A stretch of DNA of 8,883 bases from Actinomycetes bacterium (GCA_023388385.1 JAEWGK010000128.1:1-8883), one strand, 5' to 3'; positions 1 to 7,359 are shown, counted from the first letter of the stretch. Notes: generated by a model from the letters alone, not told the origin. Numbers and translations: made by a program.

Positions 1-882
1 GAGCTGCGCGCGGCCGTCGTCGACGCCTCCGCGGGCCCGGGCCGCCGCCGGCGCGCCGCGGCCCAGCTGGCCCGCCTCGCCGAGGCGGGGGTGCCGGCCG
101 CCCACCCGTCGCAGTGGTGGGGGCTGCCGGCGAACTCCACCGACGCCCCGGTCGTGGACGGCCCCGTGCGGGTGAGCCCGTCGAAGGTCGGCCGCGCCCT
201 GGAGTGCCCGCTGCGCACCATGCTGGAGCAGCCGGAGAAGTCCGCCGCCATGTCCGCCGGCTCGATCTTCCACGCCGCCGCGGAGGCGGTGGAGAACGGC
301 ATGGACATCGCCGACGCCGCCGAGGAGCTGCGCCGCGGCCTCTCGCGCGTCCTCGACGTGCCCGGTTGGCGGCTCGACGCCGAGCTCGCCGAATGGGAGG
401 AGGCGCTGGGGCACTGGGCCCGCTGGATCGACGGACGCCCGCCCGCCGTGACGGAGGAGGACGTGCGGGCGGAGGTCGCCGACGGCATCGTCGTCTCCGG
501 GCGCATCGACAGGCTGGAGGACGGGTCGCACGGGCTCGTCGCCGTCGACATCAAGACCTCGCGGTACCCGGTGCGCATCGAGGACGCGGAGACGGACCCG
601 CAGCTGTCGACGTACCAGCTGGCCCTGCACGCCTCAGGGCGGAAGCCCGGCGGCGCGCTGCTGGCGTACCCGCGGAAGCTCTCGCGGGGAGCCCCGACCC
701 TGCGCGTCCAAGCGGAGCTCGCCGGCGACGCTCTGGAGGCGTGGCGCGCCACCGTCGCCGGCGCCGCGGAATCCCTGCGGGGCCCGGGCACCGTCGCCAG
801 TCCCGGTTCGCACTGCGAGACATGCCGGGTCCGCCTGGCCTGCCCGACCGTCGCCGCCATGCCGGGGGAGGAGCCTCGATGA
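1..882 (+). CDS. adnA: AdnA-type helicase-nuclease subunit, C-terminal part (5'-truncated by window edge)
   Basis: The reading frame is open from base 1 and ends at TGA 880-882, giving the last 293 residues; the start and motor domain lie outside the window. What is visible is a RecB-type PD-(D/E)xK nuclease. Numbered from the window edge, it has an N-terminal cysteine (C69), a 'GSIFHA' histidine (H91), 'GRID' (D170), 'VDIKT' with catalytic-type D183 and K185, and a QxxxY motif (Q201, Y205). A C-terminal CxxCx5C (C272, C275, C281) joins C69 to make the four-cysteine iron-sulfur 'staple' pattern known from AddB-like nucleases. In Actinobacteria AdnA pairs with AdnB to resect double-strand breaks, moving on ssDNA and cutting it. 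The overlapping downstream gene is a full AdnB, which supports naming this partner AdnA. The family is about 1050 aa, so roughly 70% is missing only because of the window edge. The alternative, a stand-alone RecB-like exonuclease, is unlikely in this context. Confidence 0.88.
   Translation, partial: ELRAAVVDASAGPGRRRRAAAQLARLAEAGVPAAHPSQWWGLPANSTDAPVVDGPVRVSPSKVGRALECPLRTMLEQPEKSAAMSAGSIFHAAAEAVENGMDIADAAEELRRGLSRVLDVPGWRLDAELAEWEEALGHWARWIDGRPPAVTEEDVRAEVADGIVVSGRIDRLEDGSHGLVAVDIKTSRYPVRIEDAETDPQLSTYQLALHASGRKPGGALLAYPRKLSRGAPTLRVQAELAGDALEAWRATVAGAAESLRGPGTVASPGSHCETCRVRLACPTVAAMPGEEPR
867..873 (+). promoter_or_regulatory. Ribosome binding site of adnB inside the adnA 3' end
   Basis: GGAGGAG lies five bases before ATG 879-881 and within codons for the last residues of AdnA. 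Together with the ATGA overlap of adnB start and adnA stop, it fixes the adnB start. The adnB frame is open much further upstream (to about base 114), but that stretch only reads an Arg/Ala/Gly-rich shadow of adnA. Confidence 0.75.
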
Positions 883-3800
883 TCGATCCCGTCGAACTGT
901 CCCGCATGCTCGGACAGCCGTACGCGCCGACGGAGCAGCAGGCCGCCGTCATCGGCGCCCCGCCCGGCCCGATGCTGGTCGTCGCCGGCGCCGGCGCCGG
1001 CAAGACCGAGACGATGGCGGCCCGCGTCGTGTGGCTCGTCGCCAACGGCCACGTGCGGCCTGAGGAGGTCCTCGGCCTCACGTTCACCCGCAAGGCCGCC
1101 CGAGAGCTGGGCCACCGCATCCGGAGCCGGCTCGGCGGGCTCGCGTCGTCACGTGCGTTCCGGGCCGCCGCGGATCCGGAGGTGCTCGCGTCGCTGGAGA
1201 CGATCGCCCCGGTGACCTCGACATACGACGCGTACGCGGGTTCATTGGTGTCCGAGTACGGGCTGCTGCTGCCCGCGGAGCCGGCCGCCGACATCCTCGA
1301 CGGCGCGCGGGCGTGGATGGTGGCCTGGGACCTGGTCCGCGCGAAGACGACACTCGACCTGCGCGGCGGCCCGCAGGCGTCGACGGAGAAGCTGCTGACG
1401 CTGGCGGAACAGATGGACGGCCGCCTGGCGGATCCGGAGGACGTCGCGGCGGAGACCCGCGCGTTCCTGGACGTCATCGCCCAGCTGCCGAAGAGCCCGC
1501 GCCAGAAGTCCGACCTGCACTCGGACCTCGTCGGCGCCGTCGACGCGCAGCATGACCGGCTGACGCTCATCCCGCTGGTGGACGAGCTGCGCGAGCGGAT
1601 TTCGGCCTCCGGATCCCGCACGTTCGCCCGCCAGATGGCCCTGGCGGCGGAGCTCGCCCGCACGGTCGCCGAGGTCGGGGCGGCGGAGCGGGCCCGCTAC
1701 CGCGTCGTCATGCTCGACGAGTACCAGGACACCTCCCACGCCCAGCGCGTGCTGCTGCGTGCGCTCTTCGCGGGTTCGGCCGTCACCGCCGTCGGCGACC
1801 CCATGCAGGCGATCTACGGCTGGCGCGGGGCGACGTCCGCGAACCTCGCCGGATTCCCGGGCGACTTCCCGCAGCCGGACGGCTCGCCCGCTCCGACGCT
1901 GCAGCTGACGACGTCGTGGCGCAACCCGATCAGGGTCCTCGACGTCGCCAACGACATCTCCCGCGAGGCGTTCTCCGGGCGGGAACGCACGGTCGAGGAG
2001 CTGACGCCCCGGCCCGGCGCCGCCGACGGCGCGCTGGAGGTGTCCCTCCACGCCACCGCCGCGGACGAGCTCGCGTGGGTGGCCGATCGGCTCACGGAGG
2101 AGTACCGCGCCGCCCGCGCGGAGGGCCGGCCCTTCGAGGCCGCGGCACTGGTGCGCCGCAACGCCGACTGCGCGCCCATCCACGCGGCGCTCCAGGCACG
2201 CGGCGTGCCGTCCGTCATCGTCGGCGTCGGCGGCCTGCTGGGCATTCCCGAGGTCGCGGAGGTCGTCGCGCACCTCCGCGTCATCGCCGACCCCGGAGAC
2301 GACGAGGCGATGCTGCGGCTCATCACCGGACCCCGCTGGCGCCTCGGCGCCGCCGACGTCGCAGCACTGTCGCGCCGCGCCCGGTTCCTGGCGCGCACGC
2401 GGGGGAGCGCGGGGTCCACCGGCGCTGGCGCGGCCACGGATGCGCCGGAGCACCCCGGGCCGCTGGAGGCGCTGGCCGACGGCATCGACGCCATCGCCGA
2501 TGAACTGGAGGCCCCGCCGGCCGGGCTCGGCTTCGCCGTCGACGACCCCGGCCCGGGCGGCGCGTACTCGGAGGAGGGCCTCGCCCGCATAACGGAGCTC
2601 GGCGAACTGCTCGAGGGCCTGCGCCGGGCGATGCCCGCGCCGTCGCTGCCCGATCTCGTCGGCCACGTCGAGGAGGTGTTCGGCATCCGGGCGGAGACCG
2701 CCGCCGCCGGCGGCGCCGCCGGCCTCGCGCACCTGGACCGCTTCTCCGACGTCGCCGCGGACTACGCCCGCCGCACCGGCGGCGATCTGGCGTCGTTCCT
2801 CGGCTGGCTGACCCTCGCGGCCGAGCACGACCGGGGCCTGGATCCCGGGGTCCTGCCGGTGCGCGGCGATCGCGTGGAGATCATGACCGTCCACAAGGCC
2901 AAGGGCCTGGAATGGGACATCGTCGCGGTGCCACACGTCACCAAGTCGCAGTGGGACGACGCGAAGGTGTCGACGTGGCTGACCAACGCCCAGCTCCTGC
3001 CCCCGGCGCAGGAAGGCGAGCCGCAGCTCGACTCCGGCGGGGCGGAGCACCAGGGTGAGCTGGTCGCCCGGATGAAGGAGCACACGGCGGAGCTCCGCGC
3101 CGGCCGCGCCGACGAGAGCCGCCGCCTGTTCTACGTCGCCGTCACCCGGGCCGCGCGGCTGCTGCTGGTCAGCGCCTGCCACCGCATCAGCCCCGACCGG
3201 CAGAACCCCGAGGCGCCGTCGGAGCAGCTGCTGCGACTGGCGGATCGGTTTCCGGACGCCGTCGGCCCGTGGGAGCCGGAGGCCCCCGCCGACCCGCTGG
3301 AGCGGGCCGGCGGCGGGGAAGTCGCCTGGCCCTCCGATCCGCTCGGCGATCGCCGGACCGCCGTGGAGGAGGCGGCGGGGCTCGTGCGCGCGGCCCTGGC
3401 CGGCGACGCGGCGGAGCCGCTGGACAACGACATCTCCCGCGTCTGGCACGACGAGACGACGATGCTGCTGGAGGAGATCGCCCGGTCCGGCGACGTCGTC
3501 GAGGTGCCCGCCCCGGCCCAGCTGTCGGTCTCCGAGTACAGGGCGGCCCTGTCGGACCCGGAGGCGTACGCCCGTCGGCTCGCCCGGCCCGTGCCGTTCA
3601 AGCCAAACCCGTACGCACGCCGCGGCACGGCGTTCCACGCCTGGCTGGAGCAGCAGGGACCCGGGCCCGTTCTGCTCGACGACACAGAGATCGCCGACCT
3701 CCTCGAGGGCATGGACGTCGTCGACCGGCCGGATCTGGAGGCGCTCCAGGAGGCCTTCGGCAGGTCGGAGTGGGCGGGCCGGACGCCGGCGCGCGTCGAG

Positions 3801-4154
3801 GAGCCGTTCGACATCGGCATCGGCGGCGTCCGCGTGCGCGGCCGCATGGACGCGGTGTTCCGCATGGACGGGCGGTGGGTCATCGTCGACTGGAAGACCG
3901 GTCGCAGACCCTCCGGCGACGCGGCCCGGGAAGCCGCGCTGCAGCTCGCCATCTACCGCATCGCCTGGGCCGATCGCCGGCGCGCGGAGGGAGAGGACAT
4001 CGTTCCGGAGGACGTCCGCGTCATGTTCCACTACGTCCGTGAGAACGTGACGGTGGAGCCGGACCCGGGCCTGCTGCCGGACCGGATACAGTTGGCGGAG
4101 GCGTTGCGCCAGCTGGCGGGCGGCGCCGACGAGACGGGAAGGGGCGAGCGCTGA
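879..4154 (+). CDS. adnB: AdnB-type UvrD-like helicase / RecB-like nuclease
   Basis: This 1091-aa protein is the partner motor-nuclease of AdnA; mycobacterial AdnB is about 1100 aa. Superfamily 1A helicase motifs are complete: Q-motif (TEQQ, 18-21), Walker A AGAGAGKT (36-43, K42), motif Ia GLTFTRKAA (66-74), motif II DEYQDT (280-285), motif III VGDPMQAIYGWRG (305-317), motif V TVHKAKGLEWD (670-680) and motif VI RRLFYVAVTR (748-757, R757). A RecB-type nuclease follows: GTAFH (H920), GRMD (D991), VDWKTG (D1004, K1006) and QLAIY (Q1022, Y1026). This nuclease has none of the flanking cysteines seen in AdnA, so the Fe-S staple is expected only in the partner. The known role is ATP-driven end resection of double-strand breaks, with the two nucleases cutting opposite strands. 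The start is ATG 879, which overlaps the adnA stop as ATGA behind a strong ribosome site; the stop overlaps the next gene by one base. A Gly/Ala/Thr-rich insert at about residues 507-525 looks like a flexible loop in the 2A/2B motor region. Confidence 0.93.
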   Translation: MIDPVELSRMLGQPYAPTEQQAAVIGAPPGPMLVVAGAGAGKTETMAARVVWLVANGHVRPEEVLGLTFTRKAARELGHRIRSRLGGLASSRAFRAAADPEVLASLETIAPVTSTYDAYAGSLVSEYGLLLPAEPAADILDGARAWMVAWDLVRAKTTLDLRGGPQASTEKLLTLAEQMDGRLADPEDVAAETRAFLDVIAQLPKSPRQKSDLHSDLVGAVDAQHDRLTLIPLVDELRERISASGSRTFARQMALAAELARTVAEVGAAERARYRVVMLDEYQDTSHAQRVLLRALFAGSAVTAVGDPMQAIYGWRGATSANLAGFPGDFPQPDGSPAPTLQLTTSWRNPIRVLDVANDISREAFSGRERTVEELTPRPGAADGALEVSLHATAADELAWVADRLTEEYRAARAEGRPFEAAALVRRNADCAPIHAALQARGVPSVIVGVGGLLGIPEVAEVVAHLRVIADPGDDEAMLRLITGPRWRLGAADVAALSRRARFLARTRGSAGSTGAGAATDAPEHPGPLEALADGIDAIADELEAPPAGLGFAVDDPGPGGAYSEEGLARITELGELLEGLRRAMPAPSLPDLVGHVEEVFGIRAETAAAGGAAGLAHLDRFSDVAADYARRTGGDLASFLGWLTLAAEHDRGLDPGVLPVRGDRVEIMTVHKAKGLEWDIVAVPHVTKSQWDDAKVSTWLTNAQLLPPAQEGEPQLDSGGAEHQGELVARMKEHTAELRAGRADESRRLFYVAVTRAARLLLVSACHRISPDRQNPEAPSEQLLRLADRFPDAVGPWEPEAPADPLERAGGGEVAWPSDPLGDRRTAVEEAAGLVRAALAGDAAEPLDNDISRVWHDETTMLLEEIARSGDVVEVPAPAQLSVSEYRAALSDPEAYARRLARPVPFKPNPYARRGTAFHAWLEQQGPGPVLLDDTEIADLLEGMDVVDRPDLEALQEAFGRSEWAGRTPARVEEPFDIGIGGVRVRGRMDAVFRMDGRWVIVDWKTGRRPSGDAAREAALQLAIYRIAWADRRRAEGEDIVPEDVRVMFHYVRENVTVEPDPGLLPDRIQLAEALRQLAGGADETGRGER

Positions 4155-5233
4155 TGCGCGACAGCAGGCGCGACAGGTTCGGCGTCGAACCGGACCTGGA
4201 CAACCTGCCGGATCACGCGCTGCTGGGGATCATCAAGATCCCGGCGGCGGCGAGCCGTGGTCCGTGGCGCCTCATCGTGCGGCGTCTGGCGTACGCCGTC
4301 GGCCTGCTGCTCGTGGCCGCCGTCGTCGTCTACCTGGACAAGGGCGGCTACAGCGACGAGCTGACGTTCGTCGACTCGCTGTACTACGCCTCCGTGTCGC
4401 TGTCGACCACCGGCTACGGCGATATCTCGCCGGTGACCGAGCGCGCCCGCATCATCAACATCCTGATCATCACGCCGCTGCGCGTGATCTTCCTCGCCCT
4501 CCTGGTCGGCACCACCCTGACGGTGCTGACGGAGGAGTCCCGCCGCACCCTGCAGATCCAGCGTTGGAGGAAAGCCGTGCGCAATCACACCGTCGTCATC
4601 GGCTTCGGCACGAAGGGCCGCTCGGCCGTCACGGCGATGCTGTCCGACGGCGTCGACCCGTCCCAGATCGTCGTCGTCGACACCGACGCCCAGGCCCTCG
4701 AGCGGGCCGGCAACCTCGGCCTCGTCACCGTCCACGGGTCGGCGACGAAGTCCGACGTGCTGAAGCTCGCCGGCGTCCCGCGCGCCCGCAGCGTCGTCAT
4801 CGCCCCGAACAAGGACGACACGGCGGTGCTCGTGACCCTGTCGGTGCGCGAGATCGCCCCCGGCGCCACCATCGTCGCCTCCGTCCGCGAGTCGGAGAAC
4901 CGCCACCTGCTGGAGCAGTCCGGCGCCGACCAGGTGGTCATCAGCTCCGAGACCGCCGGCCGCATGCTGGGCCTGGCGACGATCACCCCGTCCGTCGTGG
5001 AGATGATGGAGGACCTCCTCAGCCCCGACGAGGGCTTCTCCGTCGCCGAGCGCCTGGTCGGCGAGGACGAGATCGGCGCGAACCCCCGGCATCTCGCGGA
5101 CATCGCCCTCGGGGTCGTCCGCTCCGGCGAGCTGTACCGCCTGGACTCGCCCGAGTGCGAGTCCGTCGAGCCCGGCGACCGCCTCCTCTACGTTCGCCGC
5201 GTGACGACGGACGACGAGGACGACGATGGCTGA
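4154..5233 (+). CDS. Two-TM potassium channel with cytoplasmic RCK (TrkA-N/TrkA-C) domain
   Basis: This 359-aa protein resembles M. tuberculosis Rv3200c in type and position. After a polar N-terminus comes TM1 (about 44-61), a pore helix (about 73-83), the selectivity filter TTGYGD (85-90) and TM2 (about 100-124). A basic linker (RWRK, 137-140) leads to an RCK/TrkA-N Rossmann fold with GFGTKG (150-155, GxGxxG) and an acidic end of strand two (VVVDTD, D176/D178). An RCK-C-like lobe lies at about 295-350. There is no voltage sensor, so gating should come from a ligand on the RCK ring; which ligand cannot be read here. ATG 4154 overlaps the adnB TGA by one base (TGATG), with AAGGGG nine bases upstream. 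The 3' end overlaps uvrD2 by eight bases. The acidic tail (DDEDDDG) is encoded by the segment that also forms the uvrD2 ribosome site. An in-frame GTG at codon 142, with its own strong ribosome site, may produce the RCK domain alone. Function is assigned by motif; physiological role is unknown. Confidence 0.92.
   Translation: MRDSRRDRFGVEPDLDNLPDHALLGIIKIPAAASRGPWRLIVRRLAYAVGLLLVAAVVVYLDKGGYSDELTFVDSLYYASVSLSTTGYGDISPVTERARIINILIITPLRVIFLALLVGTTLTVLTEESRRTLQIQRWRKAVRNHTVVIGFGTKGRSAVTAMLSDGVDPSQIVVVDTDAQALERAGNLGLVTVHGSATKSDVLKLAGVPRARSVVIAPNKDDTAVLVTLSVREIAPGATIVASVRESENRHLLEQSGADQVVISSETAGRMLGLATITPSVVEMMEDLLSPDEGFSVAERLVGEDEIGANPRHLADIALGVVRSGELYRLDSPECESVEPGDRLLYVRRVTTDDEDDDG
4566..4570 (+). 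promoter_or_regulatory. Internal Shine-Dalgarno in the channel gene before the RCK domain
   Basis: GGAGG is followed by AAAGCC and then in-frame GTG at 4577-4579, so spacing is six bases, close to ideal. It is encoded by codons for W138-R139-K140 of the channel. The lysine codon AAA appears by eye to be the only one used in the four plus-strand genes, all others being AAG; the AGG arginine codon is also a minority choice next to CGC. The unusual codons therefore build the site, which suggests it is selected rather than accidental. Confidence 0.5.
4577..5233 (+). other. Possible internally initiated soluble RCK protein (alternative product of the channel gene)
   Basis: Starting at GTG 4577 in the channel frame gives a 218-aa product that begins three residues before the first Rossmann strand (HTVVIGFGTKG) and contains no membrane segment. 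It would be only the ligand-sensing RCK half. The known parallels are MthK, where an internal Met start supplies four free RCK domains to complete the eight-member gating ring, and E. coli Kch, which also makes a soluble RCK fragment from an internal start. Here the evidence is the precise domain boundary plus the ribosome site at 4566-4570. It is a prediction, not a separate gene. Confidence 0.42.
5216..5220 (+). promoter_or_regulatory. Ribosome binding site of uvrD2 within the channel 3' end
   Basis: GAGGA lies five bases before ATG 5226 and is part of the Asp/Glu codon run that encodes the acidic C-terminal tail of the channel. It supports ATG 5226 as the uvrD2 start, giving an eight-base overlap with the channel stop at 5231-5233. 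Confidence 0.6.
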
Positions 5234-7283
5234 TCCCGGCCTGGCGCAGCTCGACCCCGACCAGCTCCAGGCCGCCACGGCCCCGCTGGGGCCCGTGTGC
5301 ATCCTCGCGGGGGCGGGGACGGGCAAGACCCGCACGATCACGCACCGGATCCACCACCTCATCGACCGCGGCGCGGTGACGCCGCACAAGATCCTGGCCG
5401 TCACGTTCACCACGCGCGCGGCGGGGGAGATGCGCGCCCGCCTCGACGCGATGGGCTCGCCGGGCGTCCAGGCCCGCACGTTCCACTCCGCGGCGCTGCG
5501 GCAGCTGCGCTACTTCTGGCCGCAGGTCTACGGCGATGTGCCGTGGCGCATCCTCGACCGGAAGTTCGGACTCGTCGGCCGCGCGGCCCGCTCCGCCGGC
5601 CTTGACGGGCAGAAGGAGACCATCCGCGACGTCATGGCGGAGATCGAGTGGGCGAAGGCCACGCTCATCACGCCCGCGGATTACCCGGGCGCCGTCGGCG
5701 CGCACCGGCGCACCCCGCCGGCCGACCCGGCGAAGGTGGCGGCGGCGTACGCGGCGTACGAGGACATGAAGCGCAGCCCCGACGGGATGCTGCTGGACTT
5801 CGACGACCTGCTGCTGCACACCGCCGCGGCGATGGAGAACTCCCGCGCCGTGGCGGAGGAGTTCCGCGCCCAGTACCGCGGCTTCGTCGTCGACGAGTAC
5901 CAGGACGTCACCCCGCTGCAGCAGCGCGTCCTCGACGCCTGGCTCGGCGATCGCGACAACCTCACGGTGGTCGGTGACGCGAACCAGACCATCTACAGCT
6001 TCACGGGCGCCACCCCGCGGTTCCTCATGGACTTCTCCCGCCGCTTCCCCGACGCGACGGTCGTGCGACTCCAGCGCGACTACCGCTCGACTCCGCAGGT
6101 CGTGGAGCTGGCGAACCAGGTCATCGGCGCCGCCCGTGGCCGCATCGCCGGCTCCCGTCTGAAGCTCGTCGGCCAACGCCCCGACGGCCCGGAGCCGACG
6201 TTCACCGCCTACGCCGACGAGCCGGAGGAGGCGCGCGTCGTCGCCCGCCGCATCCGCCGCCTCATGGACGCGGGCGTGCCCGCCCACGAGATCGCGGTGC
6301 TCTACTGCATCAACGCCCAGTCGGCGGTGTTCGAGCAGGCCCTGACGGAGGCGGGCATCCCGTACCGCATGCGCGATGGCGAGGGCTTCTACCAGCGTCG
6401 CGAGATCCGCGAGGCCATCGCGGAGATCATCCGCGCCGCCCGTGCGGGCCAGCTGAAGGGGGACCTCGCCGCCGGCGTCCGCGCCCTGCTGGTGCCGCTC
6501 GGCCTGACGGAGGAGGAGCCGGAGGGCGCCCAGGCCCGCGAGCGCTGGCAGTCCCTCGGCGCGCTCATGGACCTGGTGGAGGAGATCCTGCACCGCAGCC
6601 CGGGCCTGCCCGTCGAGGGCCTGCTGGGCCAGCTGCGCACCCGCCAGGAGTCCGGTCACGCTCCGGACGTGCAGGGCGTGACCCTCGCCAGCCTCCATGC
6701 GGCGAAGGGCCTGGAGTGGGATGCCGTGTTCCTCGTCGGCCTCGTCGACGGCACGCTGCCCATCCAGCACTCGCTGCGCAAGGGCGACGACTCCGACGAC
6801 GTCGAGGAGGAGCGCCGCCTGCTCTACGTCGGCGTCACCCGCGCCCGCGTCCACCTGGAGCTGTCCTGGGCGGCCTCCCGCCGCGAGGGCGGACGCCGTT
6901 CGCGGCGCCGCTCCCGGTTCCTCGACGGCATCGCGGCGCCCGAGGCCGCGGCGAACCCGCCGAGGAAGTCCGGCCGCCGCTCCGCGGTGTGCCCCTCCTG
7001 CGGCCGCGATCTGGCGACGCCGACCGAGCGCATCGTCGGCCGCTGCGCCGACTGCCCCTCCGACGTGGACCCGGCGCTCGTCGACGCCCTGCGCGGCTGG
7101 CGCGCCGAGACCGCCAAGGAGATGCGCGTGCCCGCCTACGTCATCTTCTCCGACGCCACGCTCGCCGGAATCGCCGAGCGCCGGCCCACGGGGCTGGACC
7201 AGCTCATGCAGGTCCCGGGCATCGGCCAGGTCAAGGCCGAGCGCTACGGGCCGATGGTCCTGGAGATCGTCGCGGGGTTCTAG
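5226..7283 (+). CDS. uvrD2: UvrD2-type ATP-dependent DNA helicase with tetracysteine motif and HRDC domain
   Basis: This 685-aa protein is close to mycobacterial UvrD2 (about 700 aa). Helicase motifs are intact: Walker A AGAGTGKT (28-35, K34), Ia AVTFTTRAA (58-66), TFHSAALRQLR (85-95), motif II DEYQD (223-227), motif III VVGDANQTIYSFTGA (248-262), motif IV LQRDYRSTPQ (282-291), motif V TLASLHAAKGLEWD (486-499) and motif VI RRLLYVGVTRAR (530-541, R539). An Arg-rich linker (552-565) leads to CPSC...CADC (C589, C592, C607, C610), the four-cysteine zinc-type motif that marks UvrD2. A C-terminal HRDC domain follows (about 616-683), with the typical ending GIGQVKAERYG. The known activity is 3'-to-5' unwinding of DNA; in mycobacteria the cysteine motif matters for helicase activity while the HRDC domain is dispensable in vitro. 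It is the last gene of the overlapping repair operon and ends at TAG 7281-7283. The domain set separates it from UvrD1/PcrA, which has neither the cysteine motif nor HRDC. Confidence 0.93.
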   Translation: MADPGLAQLDPDQLQAATAPLGPVCILAGAGTGKTRTITHRIHHLIDRGAVTPHKILAVTFTTRAAGEMRARLDAMGSPGVQARTFHSAALRQLRYFWPQVYGDVPWRILDRKFGLVGRAARSAGLDGQKETIRDVMAEIEWAKATLITPADYPGAVGAHRRTPPADPAKVAAAYAAYEDMKRSPDGMLLDFDDLLLHTAAAMENSRAVAEEFRAQYRGFVVDEYQDVTPLQQRVLDAWLGDRDNLTVVGDANQTIYSFTGATPRFLMDFSRRFPDATVVRLQRDYRSTPQVVELANQVIGAARGRIAGSRLKLVGQRPDGPEPTFTAYADEPEEARVVARRIRRLMDAGVPAHEIAVLYCINAQSAVFEQALTEAGIPYRMRDGEGFYQRREIREAIAEIIRAARAGQLKGDLAAGVRALLVPLGLTEEEPEGAQARERWQSLGALMDLVEEILHRSPGLPVEGLLGQLRTRQESGHAPDVQGVTLASLHAAKGLEWDAVFLVGLVDGTLPIQHSLRKGDDSDDVEEERRLLYVGVTRARVHLELSWAASRREGGRRSRRRSRFLDGIAAPEAAANPPRKSGRRSAVCPSCGRDLATPTERIVGRCADCPSDVDPALVDALRGWRAETAKEMRVPAYVIFSDATLAGIAERRPTGLDQLMQVPGIGQVKAERYGPMVLEIVAGF

Positions 7284-7295
7284 GCGGGGCGGGAG

Positions 7296-7312
7296 GCGTC
7301 GCCACGCGACGC
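7296..7312. terminator. Candidate hairpin between convergent genes
   Basis: GCGTCGC, loop CAC, then GCGACGC forms a perfect 7-bp stem, 13 bases after the uvrD2 stop and 48 bases past the end of the minus-strand kinase gene. No T-run follows on either strand, so it is not a classical intrinsic terminator. Because it sits in the only gap between two converging units, it could work in both directions or stabilise 3' ends. In DNA this GC-rich short stems arise by chance. The rest of 7284-7359 shows nothing else I can name. Confidence 0.3.
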
Positions 7313-7359
7313 GCACTCACCGCGCCGCGCATCCCGAACGCGTGCAGCCCCGCCGCGGC

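Noticed and set aside
114..878. Upstream extension of the adnB frame (to about 1346 aa)
   Set aside because: This stretch overlaps adnA in another frame and is an Arg/Ala-rich shadow. The ATGA overlap and GGAGGAG put the start at 879.
984..1002. GCCGGC-type tandem run near the adnB Walker A
   Set aside because: It encodes the alternating Ala-Gly of the P-loop and needs no other explanation.
1242..4031. 929-aa minus-strand reading frame opposite adnB
   Set aside because: Long antisense frames are expected in very GC-rich genes because stops are rare. The translation is Arg/Gly/Val/Asp-rich with no recognisable domain, while the plus strand encodes all helicase motifs.
4031..5479. 482-aa minus-strand reading frame opposite the channel gene
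   Set aside because: Composition is that of an antisense shadow and it spans three plus-strand genes without matching any boundary.
5743..5760. Tandem GCGGCGTAC repeat in uvrD2
   Set aside because: Two copies encode Ala-Ala-Tyr twice inside a helix; too short to be a repeat element and explained by coding.
5019..7316. 765-aa minus-strand reading frame opposite uvrD2 and the channel 3' end
   Set aside because: Same GC shadow effect; no domain is visible and the plus strand is clearly uvrD2.
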